Positions 1-8,125 of a stretch of 64,000 nucleotides of DNA are shown one piece after another (within the stretch, counting starts at the first letter, position 1; each line of letters opens with the position of its first letter). Location: NCBI GenBank assembly GCA_052400685.1, contig JBQTGJ010000004.1, one strand, 5' to 3'. This stretch comes from CAZHHH01 sp052400685. GTDB taxonomy: Bacteria; Bacteroidota; Bacteroidia; Bacteroidales; Marinilabiliaceae. The translations under genes and the position numbers were made by a program. The notes under the pieces are model-generated. The model saw only the letters and a program-made list of their open reading frames with translations, did no database searches and was not told the origin of the DNA.

Positions 1-381
1 CAACCATTAAATTACAAAAAATAACACCAAAACAATAATAATCAAATACTTACACCAAGTAAACATACCAACTGATTAAAATCACACCAAAATTATGATT
101 AAAAAAGGCAATATCAAAATTAGCTTTGCTCTATAATACTTTAAATTCATATAAAAATGCTTGGCCAAAAATCCCTGTGACAGGTCATAAAACTTCATTT
201 TTTGCTGATAATAGTTAGCAATTTGTCAATTTTTAGATTGACAAAAGACGTATTATTTTGTAAATTACTAAGTAAATGATTCGCAAAGAATAATTACCTC
301 ATGTTATGGTAGCATAAGGAACAGATGCAAAGATTTAACATTACAAATGCACGTTAAACTCTTAACTAAAATTTAATTATC
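1..381. other. AT-rich non-coding leader region
   Basis: No credible gene. The stretch is very AT-rich. The only structure seen is one arm (276-288, ATGATTCGCAAAG) of a 13-bp inverted repeat whose other arm lies just after the DUF1508 gene (717-729), and a small inverted repeat TTGTCAATT...GATTGACAA around 223-246. A promoter for the DUF1508 gene must lie here, but no clean TAnnTTTG box was found. Confidence 0.5.
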
Positions 382-711
382 ATGAAATTTGTTATTGCAT
401 GCAAAAATGAGGGAGCCTACCAATTTTACCTAAAAGACTCAGAAGACAGGCCGGTTCTTTGGAGCCCCCGTTACCCGACTAAACATCAATGCCGGGAAGG
501 AATTGAGCATTTACGCCAGCAAATTGTGGAAGACCATAATTTTGATAAATGGCGGACGGAAAGTGGTCGTTATGTATTCCACTTAAAAGATAATGATGGC
601 AGATTGCTTGCCATGAGTGCACCTTTTAACAGCAAAAACGAATGTCACCGTACCATTGGTCAGGTGCTTGATATGGTTCGTGTCGCTGTAGAAGAAGACC
701 ATGCTTTTTAA
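382..711 (+). CDS. DUF1508 (YegP-type) tandem-repeat protein
   Basis: Small 109-residue soluble protein made of two DUF1508 repeats, roughly residues 8-50 and 60-105. Each repeat has the family pattern G.YQFYLKD/YVFHLKD, then a segment of the S.PY/F..K..C..GI type, and ends in E(E)DHxF. E. coli YegP has the same two-repeat build; the molecular role of the family is not settled. The gene stands alone, is followed by a strong terminator, and is enclosed by a 13-bp inverted repeat (276-288 and 717-729). No signal peptide, so cytoplasmic. Family assignment is from pattern recognition and is fairly secure; function is unknown. Confidence 0.88.
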   Translation: MKFVIACKNEGAYQFYLKDSEDRPVLWSPRYPTKHQCREGIEHLRQQIVEDHNFDKWRTESGRYVFHLKDNDGRLLAMSAPFNSKNECHRTIGQVLDMVRVAVEEDHAF

Positions 712-758
712 TCGCGCTTTGCGAATCATATTAGTGTATATAATCAGCCTGCTTTAAA

Positions 759-786
759 ACCTGCTCGAAATGAGCAGGTTTTTTTT
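759..786 (+). terminator. Rho-independent terminator after DUF1508 gene
   Basis: A 9-bp perfect stem (AACCTGCTC at 759-767 with GAGCAGGTT at 772-780), four-base loop GAAA-like, followed by a T run to 786. It separates the DUF1508 gene from the YkgJ-type gene. Confidence 0.85.
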
Positions 787-813
787 ATCTTTCTGCCATA
801 AAACAAAACTCAC

Positions 814-1524
814 ATGACATCATCCCAATCGTCCGACCAATGGACAAAAACCTTTGCCAACGATGGTTATGCCATGGCAAAAACAATTCCGGCCCATTGC
901 ACCAGAGAGACATTTAACGCACAGCTGAAAGAATTCTACAACCAGGTAGAACAACTGTCCGACTCTTTTCTTACCATGTGCCAACGCGACAATGTAAAAG
1001 TCGATTGCAAAATGGGTTGTGCCTGGTGTTGCTACCAATCAGTGTTTGCCCTCACCCATGAAATGTTGGTTATAACGGACTATATACGCTCCCATTTCAG
1101 TAAAGACATTCAAAAAGAGATACTGAACCGGGCCAAAAAGAAAACGGCCATGACAAATTCTTTATCCCGAGAAACACTATTGGGAACCAATGAGGCCTGT
1201 CCGTTACTGCGCAACGGCGCATGCATGGTATACCCTGTAAGACCCGTGGCTTGTCGCATTTACCTGTCGTCGAATGTGAAAAGCTGCGAAGAACGCTATC
1301 TAAAGCCAGCCGACACAACCGTAAAACCTCAACTATTTGGCTTCATGCTCGATGCCGGTCGTCATTTTAATTATGGGTTTGTAACCGGACTAAAAGAGAG
1401 CCGCCTCATTTCCAACGAAGCGCCCATTGAATGGTTATTGGTTCAATTTTTGGAAGACGAAAATGCCTTTGAGAAATGGCTTAACGGAGAAGAATTACAC
1501 CCAAACTACCTATTTGAAGAATAA
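814..1524 (+). CDS. YkgJ family cysteine cluster protein
   Basis: 236-residue cytoplasmic protein with the metal-chelating cysteine cluster of the YkgJ/CxxCxxCC family (PF03692). Visible features are a DCxxGCxxCC motif near residues 65-72, and further cysteines in ACPLL..GACMVYPVRPVACR near residues 128-147, the usual second half of the cluster. The family is proposed to bind zinc or iron; its reaction is unknown. It lies between a terminator and a convergent AbgT-type gene and shares a bidirectional terminator with it, so it is probably monocistronic. The ATG at 814 was chosen because it is the first in frame after the upstream terminator. Confidence 0.85.
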   Translation: MTSSQSSDQWTKTFANDGYAMAKTIPAHCTRETFNAQLKEFYNQVEQLSDSFLTMCQRDNVKVDCKMGCAWCCYQSVFALTHEMLVITDYIRSHFSKDIQKEILNRAKKKTAMTNSLSRETLLGTNEACPLLRNGACMVYPVRPVACRIYLSSNVKSCEERYLKPADTTVKPQLFGFMLDAGRHFNYGFVTGLKESRLISNEAPIEWLLVQFLEDENAFEKWLNGEELHPNYLFEE

Positions 1525-1590
1525 AACCCACTGACCTGATCTCAAAAAAAATAATTATCCGATTCGTTCCGTCACAGCGATAAAACAGAT

Positions 1591-1634
1591 AAAAAATGCC
1601 GCATCGTAAACCTTACACGACACGGCATTTTTTC
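1591..1634. terminator. Bidirectional terminator between convergent genes
   Basis: Inverted repeat AAAAAATGCCG (1591-1601) / CGGCATTTTTT (1623-1633) with A and T tracts on the two sides, so it can serve the YkgJ-type gene on the plus strand and the AbgT-type gene on the minus strand. The loop contains further partly complementary sequence (TCGTAA / TTACACGA). Confidence 0.8.
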
Positions 1635-1652
1635 ACTTAAAACAAAACAAAA

Positions 1653-3188
1653 TTATTGTGGAATTGCATAATACAGTCCGGCTCCGGGCCCCAAGGGTAT
1701 TCCAAACGATATCCAGATAATAAGCAAAATACTCCACCCGATAAAAAAGACAATCGAATACGGTATCATGGTAGATATAATGGTTCCCAGCCCGGCTTTA
1801 TTATCATATTTCTGAAAAAAGGCAATAATCAACGCAAAATAACTCATCATAGGCGAGATGATATTAGTAACAGAATCGCCCACCCGGTAAACCGCCTGCG
1901 ACAATTCGGGAGAATACCCCAACAACATAAAAATAGGAATAAAGACAGGCGCCATGATAGCCCATTTGGCCGAAGCACTTCCCATAATCAGGTTAATCAG
2001 GGCCGCAAAAATAATAAACAAAATCATCAAAGGCACCAATCCTAATTTGGCCTCAATTAAAACGTCAGCACCGGTAATAGCCATAATAACGCCTAGGTTA
2101 CTCCATTTAAAATAGGCCACAAATTGCGCTGCAAAGAACACCAACACAATATAACCGGCCAACGTCTTCAGGCTGTCGCCCATCTTATTGGCCACATCAG
2201 TATCATTTTTAAACAGGCCATTCACGACCCCGTAGGCAATTCCCATTGTCCCGGCAATCAAAAATAAAAAAGTAATAATCCCTTTAATAACGGGCGAAGA
2301 AAGCAGCCCGCCATTAGCTCCGCGTAGCATACCATCGGCCGGCAATACACCCCAAAGAATGATTACAAGCCAAACCGCCAACACGCCCAAACTCCATAAA
2401 AGCCCCTTTTTCTCAACCGCAGTAAGAGGGTCAATGGTTTCGCGCGGCACAGAGCCAGTATAGCTAACGAACCGTGGCGCTACAATTTTTTCTGTCACCC
2501 AGGTTCCAAGCCCGGCAATCAGAAACGTTGATACCACCATAAAATAATAATTGGCAGTGGGATTAACATGATACGTTGGGTCGAGAATATGAGCCGCCTC
2601 CTCTGACAATCCGGCCAAAAGGGGATCAATAGTTCCTATTATCAAATTAGCGCTAAAGCCGCCCGACACGCCCGCAAAAGCCGCCGCCATACCAATATAG
2701 GGATGACGCCCCATAGCATGAAAAATAACACCTCCTAAAGGAATTAACAGGACATACCCAATATCACTGGCCATATTTGACATAATACCAGCAAAAACGA
2801 TGACAAAAGTAAGAATCTTCTTATGCGACGATAAAACCAGAATACGAATAAAAGCCCCTATTAAACCGCTGGCTTCTGCCAACCCGATTCCCAGCATAGC
2901 CACCAAAACAATTCCCAACGGCGCAAAATCAGTAAAATTGGGAACCATTTCGGTTATCACCCGGTTTAAGCCCTCCTTTGAGAGTAAATTAACCGTTTCA
3001 ATGATATTACCGGTAGCCGGATGTAACGCGTGCCAATTAAGCCAGCTACCCACAACCGACAACAATAAAACAGAAAGTGCCATTAATGCAAATAGCGTTG
3101 CCGGGTGCGGCAAGGCATTCCCGCCTTTTTCAAGTACATTTAAAAAAAGATCAATAAAATTCCTCTTTTTGATGGTGTTCTGAGCCAT
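1653..3188 (-). CDS. AbgT family transporter (p-aminobenzoyl-glutamate transporter family)
   Basis: 511-residue polytopic inner-membrane protein with many hydrophobic segments, the usual length for the AbgT family. Family-like stretches include the N-terminal GNALPHPATLFALMALSVL, IGLAEASGLIGA, GVSGGFSANLIIGTIDPLLAGL, NLIMGSASAKWAIMAPVFIP and the late SVTNIISPMMSY. E. coli AbgT takes up p-aminobenzoyl-glutamate; relatives such as MtrF and YdaH export sulfonamides and p-aminobenzoate, so direction and substrate cannot be told from sequence. It is divergent from the DUF134 operon with about 390 bp between them and stands alone. No regulator specific to it is visible. Confidence 0.93.
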   Translation of the reverse strand: MAQNTIKKRNFIDLFLNVLEKGGNALPHPATLFALMALSVLLLSVVGSWLNWHALHPATGNIIETVNLLSKEGLNRVITEMVPNFTDFAPLGIVLVAMLGIGLAEASGLIGAFIRILVLSSHKKILTFVIVFAGIMSNMASDIGYVLLIPLGGVIFHAMGRHPYIGMAAAFAGVSGGFSANLIIGTIDPLLAGLSEEAAHILDPTYHVNPTANYYFMVVSTFLIAGLGTWVTEKIVAPRFVSYTGSVPRETIDPLTAVEKKGLLWSLGVLAVWLVIILWGVLPADGMLRGANGGLLSSPVIKGIITFLFLIAGTMGIAYGVVNGLFKNDTDVANKMGDSLKTLAGYIVLVFFAAQFVAYFKWSNLGVIMAITGADVLIEAKLGLVPLMILFIIFAALINLIMGSASAKWAIMAPVFIPIFMLLGYSPELSQAVYRVGDSVTNIISPMMSYFALIIAFFQKYDNKAGLGTIISTMIPYSIVFFIGWSILLIIWISFGIPLGPGAGLYYAIPQ

Positions 3189-3535
3189 AAAAAATAGTTT
3201 AAAATGTAACGTTTCATAACAACGCTGCCCATCATTTTATCTTACTATAATAAAACAACCAACAACTAACAAGACGCCTCCTTTTGAAAAAGATTTAACG
3301 GCTGTATGCTTGTCCTACAAATGATTATTTACAACCATTCAACTCACATTTCCCAAGCCTACGCAAGCCTTAAAATGAAATTTTCAGAAAACATTAATTA
3401 TCAATACAACAAAAAGAAACGAATTTGTTTCAAACAAAAATAAATCTTATCAACAAAAATCAAAAAGAACGGTGACGCAATACCATTTTAAAAAATGAAA
3501 CTTTCGCATCTTTAATTTAATCGGAACAGTTATTT

Positions 3536-3549
3536 TGAGAATATTCTCA
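3536..3549. promoter_or_regulatory. 14-bp perfect palindrome, candidate operator
   Basis: TGAGAATATTCTCA is a perfect palindrome that ends one base before the -7 box of the DUF134 operon, a position where a bound protein would block transcription. The first gene downstream encodes an HTH protein, so autoregulation is a natural guess. A looser 14-bp palindrome, AAATGATCTCATTT, lies between the first two genes (4039-4052). Confidence 0.5.
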
Positions 3550-3550
3550 T

Positions 3551-3558
3551 TATATTTG
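3551..3558 (+). promoter_or_regulatory. Bacteroidetes-type -7 promoter box of the ORP-like operon
   Basis: TATATTTG matches the TAnnTTTG -7 consensus of Bacteroidetes sigma-ABfr. A TTTG occurs at 3534-3537 but only 13 bp upstream, closer than the usual -33 spacing. The start codon of the DUF134 gene is at 3575, giving a very short leader. Confidence 0.6.
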
Positions 3559-3574
3559 TCAAAAATTCTTCGAC

Positions 3575-3982
3575 ATGCCACGACCACGACAACTAAGAAA
3601 AATTGTTGAGCCACCTAAATTTGAAGGCTTTAAACCTTACGGAACGAACCAAATGACACAACCTGCTGTGGAATTGTTATATGAAGAATACGAAGCTATT
3701 AAACTGGCAGACTTTGATCTTATGGATCATCTTCAAGCTTCAAAATTAATGGGCGTATCAAGGGCAACATTTGCTCGCATTTATGAAAGCGCCCGACGTA
3801 AAATAGCCCTTGCTCTGGTTGAAGTACGAGAAATAACAACAGGATACGGTCATGCCCGGTTCGACAAAAGCTGGTATTTGTGTAACGAATGCCATGCCCG
3901 GTTTTCCATGCCGGAAACCGTTGCAGAACAAACCTGTCCGTTGTGTCATTCCTTGTCTATTGCAACCATCGGGGAAGAATAA
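3575..3982 (+). CDS. DUF134 / UPF0251 family HTH DNA-binding protein
   Basis: 135-residue protein beginning MPRPR, the usual start of this family. The region from about residue 32 to 80 is a sigma-region-4-like helix-turn-helix (EYEAIKLAD...LQASKLMGVSRATFARI.ESARRKIA). The C-terminal 40 residues carry CNEC and CPLC pairs that form a zinc-ribbon-like site. DUF134 genes are commonly found beside NifX/NifB-like and MinD-ferredoxin genes in anaerobes, as here, and a regulatory role is likely but inferred. A palindrome overlaps its promoter. It is the first gene of an operon running to 6565. Confidence 0.87.
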   Translation: MPRPRQLRKIVEPPKFEGFKPYGTNQMTQPAVELLYEEYEAIKLADFDLMDHLQASKLMGVSRATFARIYESARRKIALALVEVREITTGYGHARFDKSWYLCNECHARFSMPETVAEQTCPLCHSLSIATIGEE

Positions 3983-4122
3983 ACAAATCGGACAGGCCCC
4001 AAAAACAGAAAAATAAAAAATCAAACGATAATTAAATGAAATGATCTCATTTGCGACAAACACACAACGTTTATTATCAGCAAACAATTCGTTTCATCCA
4101 ACCTCAAATAAATTATAAAAAA

Positions 4123-4443
4123 ATGAAAACAGTCATTACATCAACAGGCAACGACATTAAATCGCCCTTCGACAAACGATTTGGCCGCGCCGCATGGTTT
4201 TGCGTTTACGACGATGCAACGGACAAAACGACATTTCACGAAAACAAGTTTGCCGATTCAAACCACGGTGCTGGCACCAGAGTGTCCGAAGAAGTTGTGG
4301 AATGGGGCGTTCAAAAAGCAATATCAGGCGATTTTGGCCCCAAAGCCAAAGATCTACTTGAAAAATTTAAGATTCAAATGGTCGTAATAGCAGAAGAAGA
4401 AACGGTAGAAAGCATCATTAACAAACTTAAAAATAAAAAATAA
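4123..4443 (+). CDS. NifX/NifB-like (dinitrogenase iron-molybdenum cofactor family) protein 1
   Basis: 106-residue protein of the dinitrogenase Fe-Mo cofactor biosynthesis fold (PF02579): an N-terminal MKTVITSTGNDI strand, S.FDKRFGRA, then an alternating alpha/beta core ending VVIAEEETVESIINKL. Proteins of this size bind metal-sulfur clusters; the Desulfovibrio orange protein, which carries a Mo-Cu-S cluster, belongs to the same fold. The reading frame is open from 4051, but the ATG at 4123 is chosen because the homologous fold starts there. The stop codon overlaps the next start codon (TAATG, 4441-4445), showing translational coupling. No nif structural genes are nearby. Confidence 0.87.
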   Translation: MKTVITSTGNDIKSPFDKRFGRAAWFCVYDDATDKTTFHENKFADSNHGAGTRVSEEVVEWGVQKAISGDFGPKAKDLLEKFKIQMVVIAEEETVESIINKLKNKK

Positions 4444-4781
4444 TGAGAAAAATAGCTGTTCCGGTAAATGAAAAAAATGAACTGGATGCCCATTTTGGAC
4501 ATTGCAAATATTTCATTTTGGCAGATGTCGAAGACAAATCAATTGTAAAAACAGAAAAAGTACCAGCACCGCCCCACGAACCAGGTTTGTTACCCAAATG
4601 GCTGGGCGAAAAAGCAGCTACCGACATCATAGCCGGCGGTATGGGACAACAGGCCATAAACCTGTTCATGCAAAATAAAATCAACGTTTTTGTTGGTGCA
4701 CCAACGATGGAGGCCTCTGAATTAATTAAAAAATTCCTGAATGAAGAACTCTCCTTCACTTCCAACTATTGCAATCATTAA
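4443..4781 (+). CDS. NifX/NifB-like (dinitrogenase iron-molybdenum cofactor family) protein 2
   Basis: 112-residue second copy of the PF02579 fold, closest in look to the classical family: MRKIAVPVNE, LDAHFGHCKYF, the PPHEPGLLPKWL segment and a strongly conserved-looking GGMGQQAINLF. One histidine pair and Cys-22 in the HFGHC segment are possible metal ligands. It overlaps the first copy by one base and is followed 12 bp later by a MinD-type ATPase, so the four are almost certainly co-expressed. The two NifX-like proteins differ enough to have separate roles, for example carrier and target, but this is inference. Confidence 0.9.
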   Translation: MRKIAVPVNEKNELDAHFGHCKYFILADVEDKSIVKTEKVPAPPHEPGLLPKWLGEKAATDIIAGGMGQQAINLFMQNKINVFVGAPTMEASELIKKFLNEELSFTSNYCNH

Positions 4782-4793
4782 TATCAACTTTAT

Positions 4794-5666
4794 ATGAGTT
4801 TAAAAATTGCCGTAGCAAGTGGCAAAGGAGGGACAGGCAAAACAACCGTATCGGTCAATCTGGCAATTCATTTAAGCCGGATTGCCGAACAACCTGTACG
4901 CCTGATCGACTGTGATGTTGAAGAACCCAACGACGCCCTGTTCTTTCAGGACAAACAGCAAATTGCAACCCAAACTATCAATCAAAGCATCCCTAAAATA
5001 GATACGACTAAATGTACCTTTTGCAGGGACTGCGTAGATTATTGTAACTATAATGCCATCGTAGTCATCCCATCGGTGGGCTTTGCCGAAACCGACAGCA
5101 CGCTTTGTCATTCCTGCGGTGCCTGTTTGGTAGCCTGCAAACACGAGGCAATGCATGAAGAACCGGAGCCCATTGGAAAAACAACAACGTATGGAATCAA
5201 TAGTAACCTCACGCTTTATGAAGGCGAACTGCGTATTGGCTCCCCCATGCAAACCATGCTTATAAAAGCACTAAAAAAGGAAGCCCGTAACAACGATTCA
5301 ATTCTCATATTTGACGCACCTCCCGGCACATCATGCTCCGTTGTTGAAACCATCTCGGACGCCGACTTTACCATTTTAGTCACTGAACCGACACCTTTTG
5401 GGCTACACGACTTAAAACTGACGGTAGACTTACTTCGCGATATGAATAAATCATTTGGCGTATTGGTTAATAAAGCAGGAATGGGTAATCATGATGTTTA
5501 TGACTATATGAAAAACGAAAACATCCTCCACATAGGAGACATCCCGTTTAGCAAAGAACTGGCTTCCAATTATGCATCGGGAAGCCTTCTGAAGAACACC
5601 GATAAAAACATGACCAACCTGTTTTCAAAACTCCTCACACATCTGGAAGAAACTATTGCATCATGA
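4794..5666 (+). CDS. MinD/Mrp-type P-loop ATPase with inserted 2[4Fe-4S] ferredoxin domain, copy 1
   Basis: 290-residue ATPase of the MinD/ParA class. Walker A is GKGGTGKTT at residues 10-18; the Walker B/switch region contains FDAPPGTSC. Between them sits a bacterial ferredoxin domain with two complete CxxCxxCxxxC sets (Cys 74/77/80/84 and 105/108/111/115), enough for two [4Fe-4S] clusters. Such proteins act in Fe-S or mixed-metal cluster handling, and a homologous pair is part of the Desulfovibrio ORP complex. The gene overlaps the next by 4 bp (ATGA), and both have the same architecture, so they may work as a pair. Cytoplasmic. Confidence 0.92.
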   Translation: MSLKIAVASGKGGTGKTTVSVNLAIHLSRIAEQPVRLIDCDVEEPNDALFFQDKQQIATQTINQSIPKIDTTKCTFCRDCVDYCNYNAIVVIPSVGFAETDSTLCHSCGACLVACKHEAMHEEPEPIGKTTTYGINSNLTLYEGELRIGSPMQTMLIKALKKEARNNDSILIFDAPPGTSCSVVETISDADFTILVTEPTPFGLHDLKLTVDLLRDMNKSFGVLVNKAGMGNHDVYDYMKNENILHIGDIPFSKELASNYASGSLLKNTDKNMTNLFSKLLTHLEETIAS

Positions 5667-6565
5667 GAGAAATTACAATTTTAAGTGGAAAAGGTGGTAC
5701 CGGAAAAACATCGGTCACTGCTGCATTAGGGGTTTTAGCGAAAAATGCCGTGTTTTGCGACAACGATGTGGACGCATCCAACCTACATATCATTTTTCAG
5801 CCCAAAATTATACAGGAAGAAGTTTATCTGGCAGGCTGGAAGGCCTCAATAAATGAAGCGGCATGTACCCAATGCGGTTTGTGCATGGATCATTGCCGAT
5901 TCGATGCCATCCATACCCATGACACCGGCGGCTATTACATCAACGAATTTCAGTGCGAAGGATGTCGGCTCTGCGAACGTATTTGCCCATCACAAGCCAT
6001 CAGCTCTCGTCAAAGCGACAATAACCAATGGTTTTTATCGGAAACACGATTTGGAAAAATGGTTCATGCCCACATGGGACCCGGCGAAGAAAATTCGGGT
6101 AAGCTGGTAACACTGGTTCGCAAAAAAGCACGGGAAGCAGCCACGGAGATAAAAGCCGACTGGGTTATTAATGATGGACCTCCCGGAATTGGCTGTGCGA
6201 CCATCTCATCCCTATCGGGCGTTAACGCCGTTCTTTTGGTAACCGAACCTTCTAAATCAGGATTACACGACGTTTCGCGACTGGTAGAATTAGCCCAATC
6301 ATTTCAAATACCAACCTATGCCATCATCAACAAATACGATTTACATCAGGGTTTATCAACAGAACTGGAAAGCTATTTCAAAAAAGAAGAAATTCCCGTA
6401 TTAGCCCGATTGCCCTTCGATAAAGCTATGGTTGAGTCAATGGTGTCGCAACAAACAATTGTTGAATTTGCCCCTGATTCGGAGATCAGCAAACAACTAA
6501 CTCAAGCCTGGCAACAAATAGATATTCGTACGCCCCAAAAAAAAGAAAATAAGACGATAGCCTAA
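5663..6565 (+). CDS. MinD/Mrp-type P-loop ATPase with inserted 2[4Fe-4S] ferredoxin domain, copy 2
   Basis: 300-residue partner of the preceding ATPase with the same domain order: Walker A GKGGTGKTS at residues 9-17, ferredoxin insert with Cys 68/71/74/78 and 98/101/104/108, and a NDGPPGIGC switch segment. It overlaps the upstream gene by 4 bp and ends the operon. Both copies keep all eight cluster cysteines and both Walker lysines, so neither looks degenerate. The two differ outside these motifs, which suggests a heterodimer rather than a recent duplication. The likely role is ATP-driven delivery or maturation of a metal-sulfur cluster on the NifX-like proteins (inference). Confidence 0.92.
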   Translation: MREITILSGKGGTGKTSVTAALGVLAKNAVFCDNDVDASNLHIIFQPKIIQEEVYLAGWKASINEAACTQCGLCMDHCRFDAIHTHDTGGYYINEFQCEGCRLCERICPSQAISSRQSDNNQWFLSETRFGKMVHAHMGPGEENSGKLVTLVRKKAREAATEIKADWVINDGPPGIGCATISSLSGVNAVLLVTEPSKSGLHDVSRLVELAQSFQIPTYAIINKYDLHQGLSTELESYFKKEEIPVLARLPFDKAMVESMVSQQTIVEFAPDSEISKQLTQAWQQIDIRTPQKKENKTIA

Positions 6566-6912
6566 TGTGTTCTGCGAAAAAAGACAAACTTCACAACAAC
6601 GAAATATCTGTCTAAAGGTCTATTTGTTATGATAATAATTTAATCACAATGTATAAAAAGACCAACACGCCGATAGTATTATTTTAACTTCTTTCGTAAT
6701 TAGTGTTTGCAAAAAAAGTCCAACTTTCCTGTAATGCTTGTTCTCAAAATGGTCATATACTATAGGAAGCTCACTTTTATTAAACTTCGCGAACATTTAA
6801 TTTAAACATATCTTATCGAACACTTGAATTTTCTTACGGATACTAATTGGCAGTATCTAGAAATATCTGTAGACCAACGGTATCATAAAAAAGACACCCT
6901 AAAGATAAAAGC
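6566..6912. other. Intergenic region with a partial copy of the interspersed element
   Basis: No gene seen. From 6701 to about 6785 the sequence TAGTGTTTGCAAAAAAAGTC and the following bases match the left half of the 140-bp interspersed element in its TTGCAAAAAA variant. The right end with TTTATGGACAGGCAC is missing, so the copy is truncated or decayed. Confidence 0.5.
6701..6785 (+). repeat. Left-half copy of the interspersed element
   Basis: TAGTGTTTGCAAAAAAAGTC then TGCTTGTTCTCAAAATGGTC matches the consensus; the right end is missing. Confidence 0.55.
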
Positions 6913-7383
6913 ATGAATAATTTATACACAAAAGAATTTTGCCGGATAATGCAAGCAAATTACGACTATACGAGTATGCGATCAAACCGAGTAGAGGAGA
7001 TAAAAAATTTTGCAAAAGGCATGAATTTTAGCCGCATAGGAATTGCGCATTGCATCACGTTTTCACCTGAAGCCAAAGTGTTAAAGGACTATTTATCGCA
7101 ATATTTTGAGGTTTATACAGTTGATTGTAAATATGGCAGATTAACTAAAAAAGAGGTTTTAGGCGGAACTGAAAATCGTATTTTATGTAACCCTGCCGGT
7201 CAAGCCGATTTCTTAAACAAAAAAGATACAGAACTGAATATTTCAATGGGATTATGTGTTGGACACGATATGATATTCAGCAAAACATCAAATGCATACG
7301 TAACAAATTTATTTGACAAGGATTTTACAAATGATAATAATCCCGCACAAGCAATTGCTGATATCCATAATAAAACATATTAA
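6913..7383 (+). CDS. DUF1847 domain protein
   Basis: 156-residue protein with features of the DUF1847 family: N-terminal region preceding NRVEEIKNFAKGMNFSRIGIAHC, then a Rossmann-like alternation with DCKYGRLTKKEVLG, ILCNPAGQADFLN and GLCVGHDMIF. At least five cysteines (near residues 10, 47, 77, 97 and 116) fit a metal-binding role proposed for the family; the reaction is unknown. The gene is separated from the following PHP gene by only 23 bp and they are probably co-transcribed. Upstream lies a decayed mobile element rather than the ORP-like operon's promoter, so it is probably a separate unit. Confidence 0.78.
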   Translation: MNNLYTKEFCRIMQANYDYTSMRSNRVEEIKNFAKGMNFSRIGIAHCITFSPEAKVLKDYLSQYFEVYTVDCKYGRLTKKEVLGGTENRILCNPAGQADFLNKKDTELNISMGLCVGHDMIFSKTSNAYVTNLFDKDFTNDNNPAQAIADIHNKTY

Positions 7384-7406
7384 TTTAATAGATATAAAAA
7401 ATAACC

Positions 7407-8069
7407 ATGAAAACAATTGACCTACATATTCACACCACCGCATCGGATGGAAGTTTCACCCCGACAGAGCTGATCGATTATGCCGTAAAAAAGAAACTTT
7501 CAGCGATTGCCATTACCGATCATGATACAATGTCCGGGATACAAGAAGCCCAAAGCTATATTCGTAACAATAATCTGGCACTGGAATTCATTCCCGGGAT
7601 GGAAGTTTCAACAAATTTCCCTGCATCTCCCTATGGAATTCATATTTTAGCCTATTTTATTGATAAAAATGAAGAGAAGCTAAAAAATATTTTAAAAAGT
7701 GTTCGTAACGAAATTCAACGAAATAGTTTAAGTTCACCGGAAGCCATAAAAATTATAAACAAATATGGAGGTCTTGCAGTCTTAGCCCATCCCAAAGATT
7801 ATTTTCTAAATTTAAACGAATTAGACGATTTACTAGGCCAACTGACCCGTGTTGGTTTAAAGGGAATAGAATGCATTTATCCAACCCATTCGGAAGCTGA
7901 GACAAAAAGTTTCAAAAAATTAGCTTCACAGCATGAATTACTGATTACCGGGGGAACTGATTTTCATGGGACAAGGAAACCCTCAATTGATTTAGGCAGC
8001 GGTTTTGGAGACCTGTTAATTCCTTATGACATAGTAGACTCACTTAAAGCAGCAATAAAAAATAAATAA
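7407..8069 (+). CDS. PHP domain metal-dependent phosphoesterase
   Basis: 220-residue PHP-domain protein. Visible metal ligands and motifs are DLHIHTTASDGS at the N-terminus (His 7 and 9), AITDHDT, PGMEVST, LAHP and GGTDFHG near the C-terminus. This is the pattern of the YciV/RNase AM group, which act on 3',5'-bisphosphate nucleotides and as 5'-3' exoribonucleases. It is shorter than those proteins (about 280 residues): the insert after the second third is missing, so the substrate may differ. It lies 23 bp after the DUF1847 gene. Downstream is a long non-coding region with a weak terminator-like hairpin (AAGCC/GGCTT near 8206). Confidence 0.85.
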   Translation: MKTIDLHIHTTASDGSFTPTELIDYAVKKKLSAIAITDHDTMSGIQEAQSYIRNNNLALEFIPGMEVSTNFPASPYGIHILAYFIDKNEEKLKNILKSVRNEIQRNSLSSPEAIKIINKYGGLAVLAHPKDYFLNLNELDDLLGQLTRVGLKGIECIYPTHSEAETKSFKKLASQHELLITGGTDFHGTRKPSIDLGSGFGDLLIPYDIVDSLKAAIKNK

Positions 8070-8070
8070 T

Positions 8071-8125
8071 CAGTGCTTGCAAAAAAAATCTTACTTCTGC
8101 GTTACGCAAGGTTTCGTCATTTGAG
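8071..8125 (+). repeat. Left-end fragment of the interspersed element
   Basis: CAGTGCTTGCAAAAAAAATC followed by ACTTCTGCGTTACGC; the rest diverges. Confidence 0.5.

Larger units (their letters stand above)
3189..3574. other. Divergent intergenic region, AbgT / DUF134 operon
   Basis: About 385 bp of AT-rich DNA. It holds the promoter and palindrome of the DUF134 operon at its right end (3536-3558). Around 3305-3392 there is a weak, degenerate match to the interspersed 140-bp element found elsewhere (ACTCACATTT followed by GCAAGCCTTAAAATG). No promoter box was recognised for the AbgT-type gene. Confidence 0.4.

Noticed and set aside
4123..6565. A nitrogenase locus
   Set aside because: Only NifX-like and ATPase genes are present; nifHDK, nifE and nifN are absent, and the set matches ORP-type clusters better.
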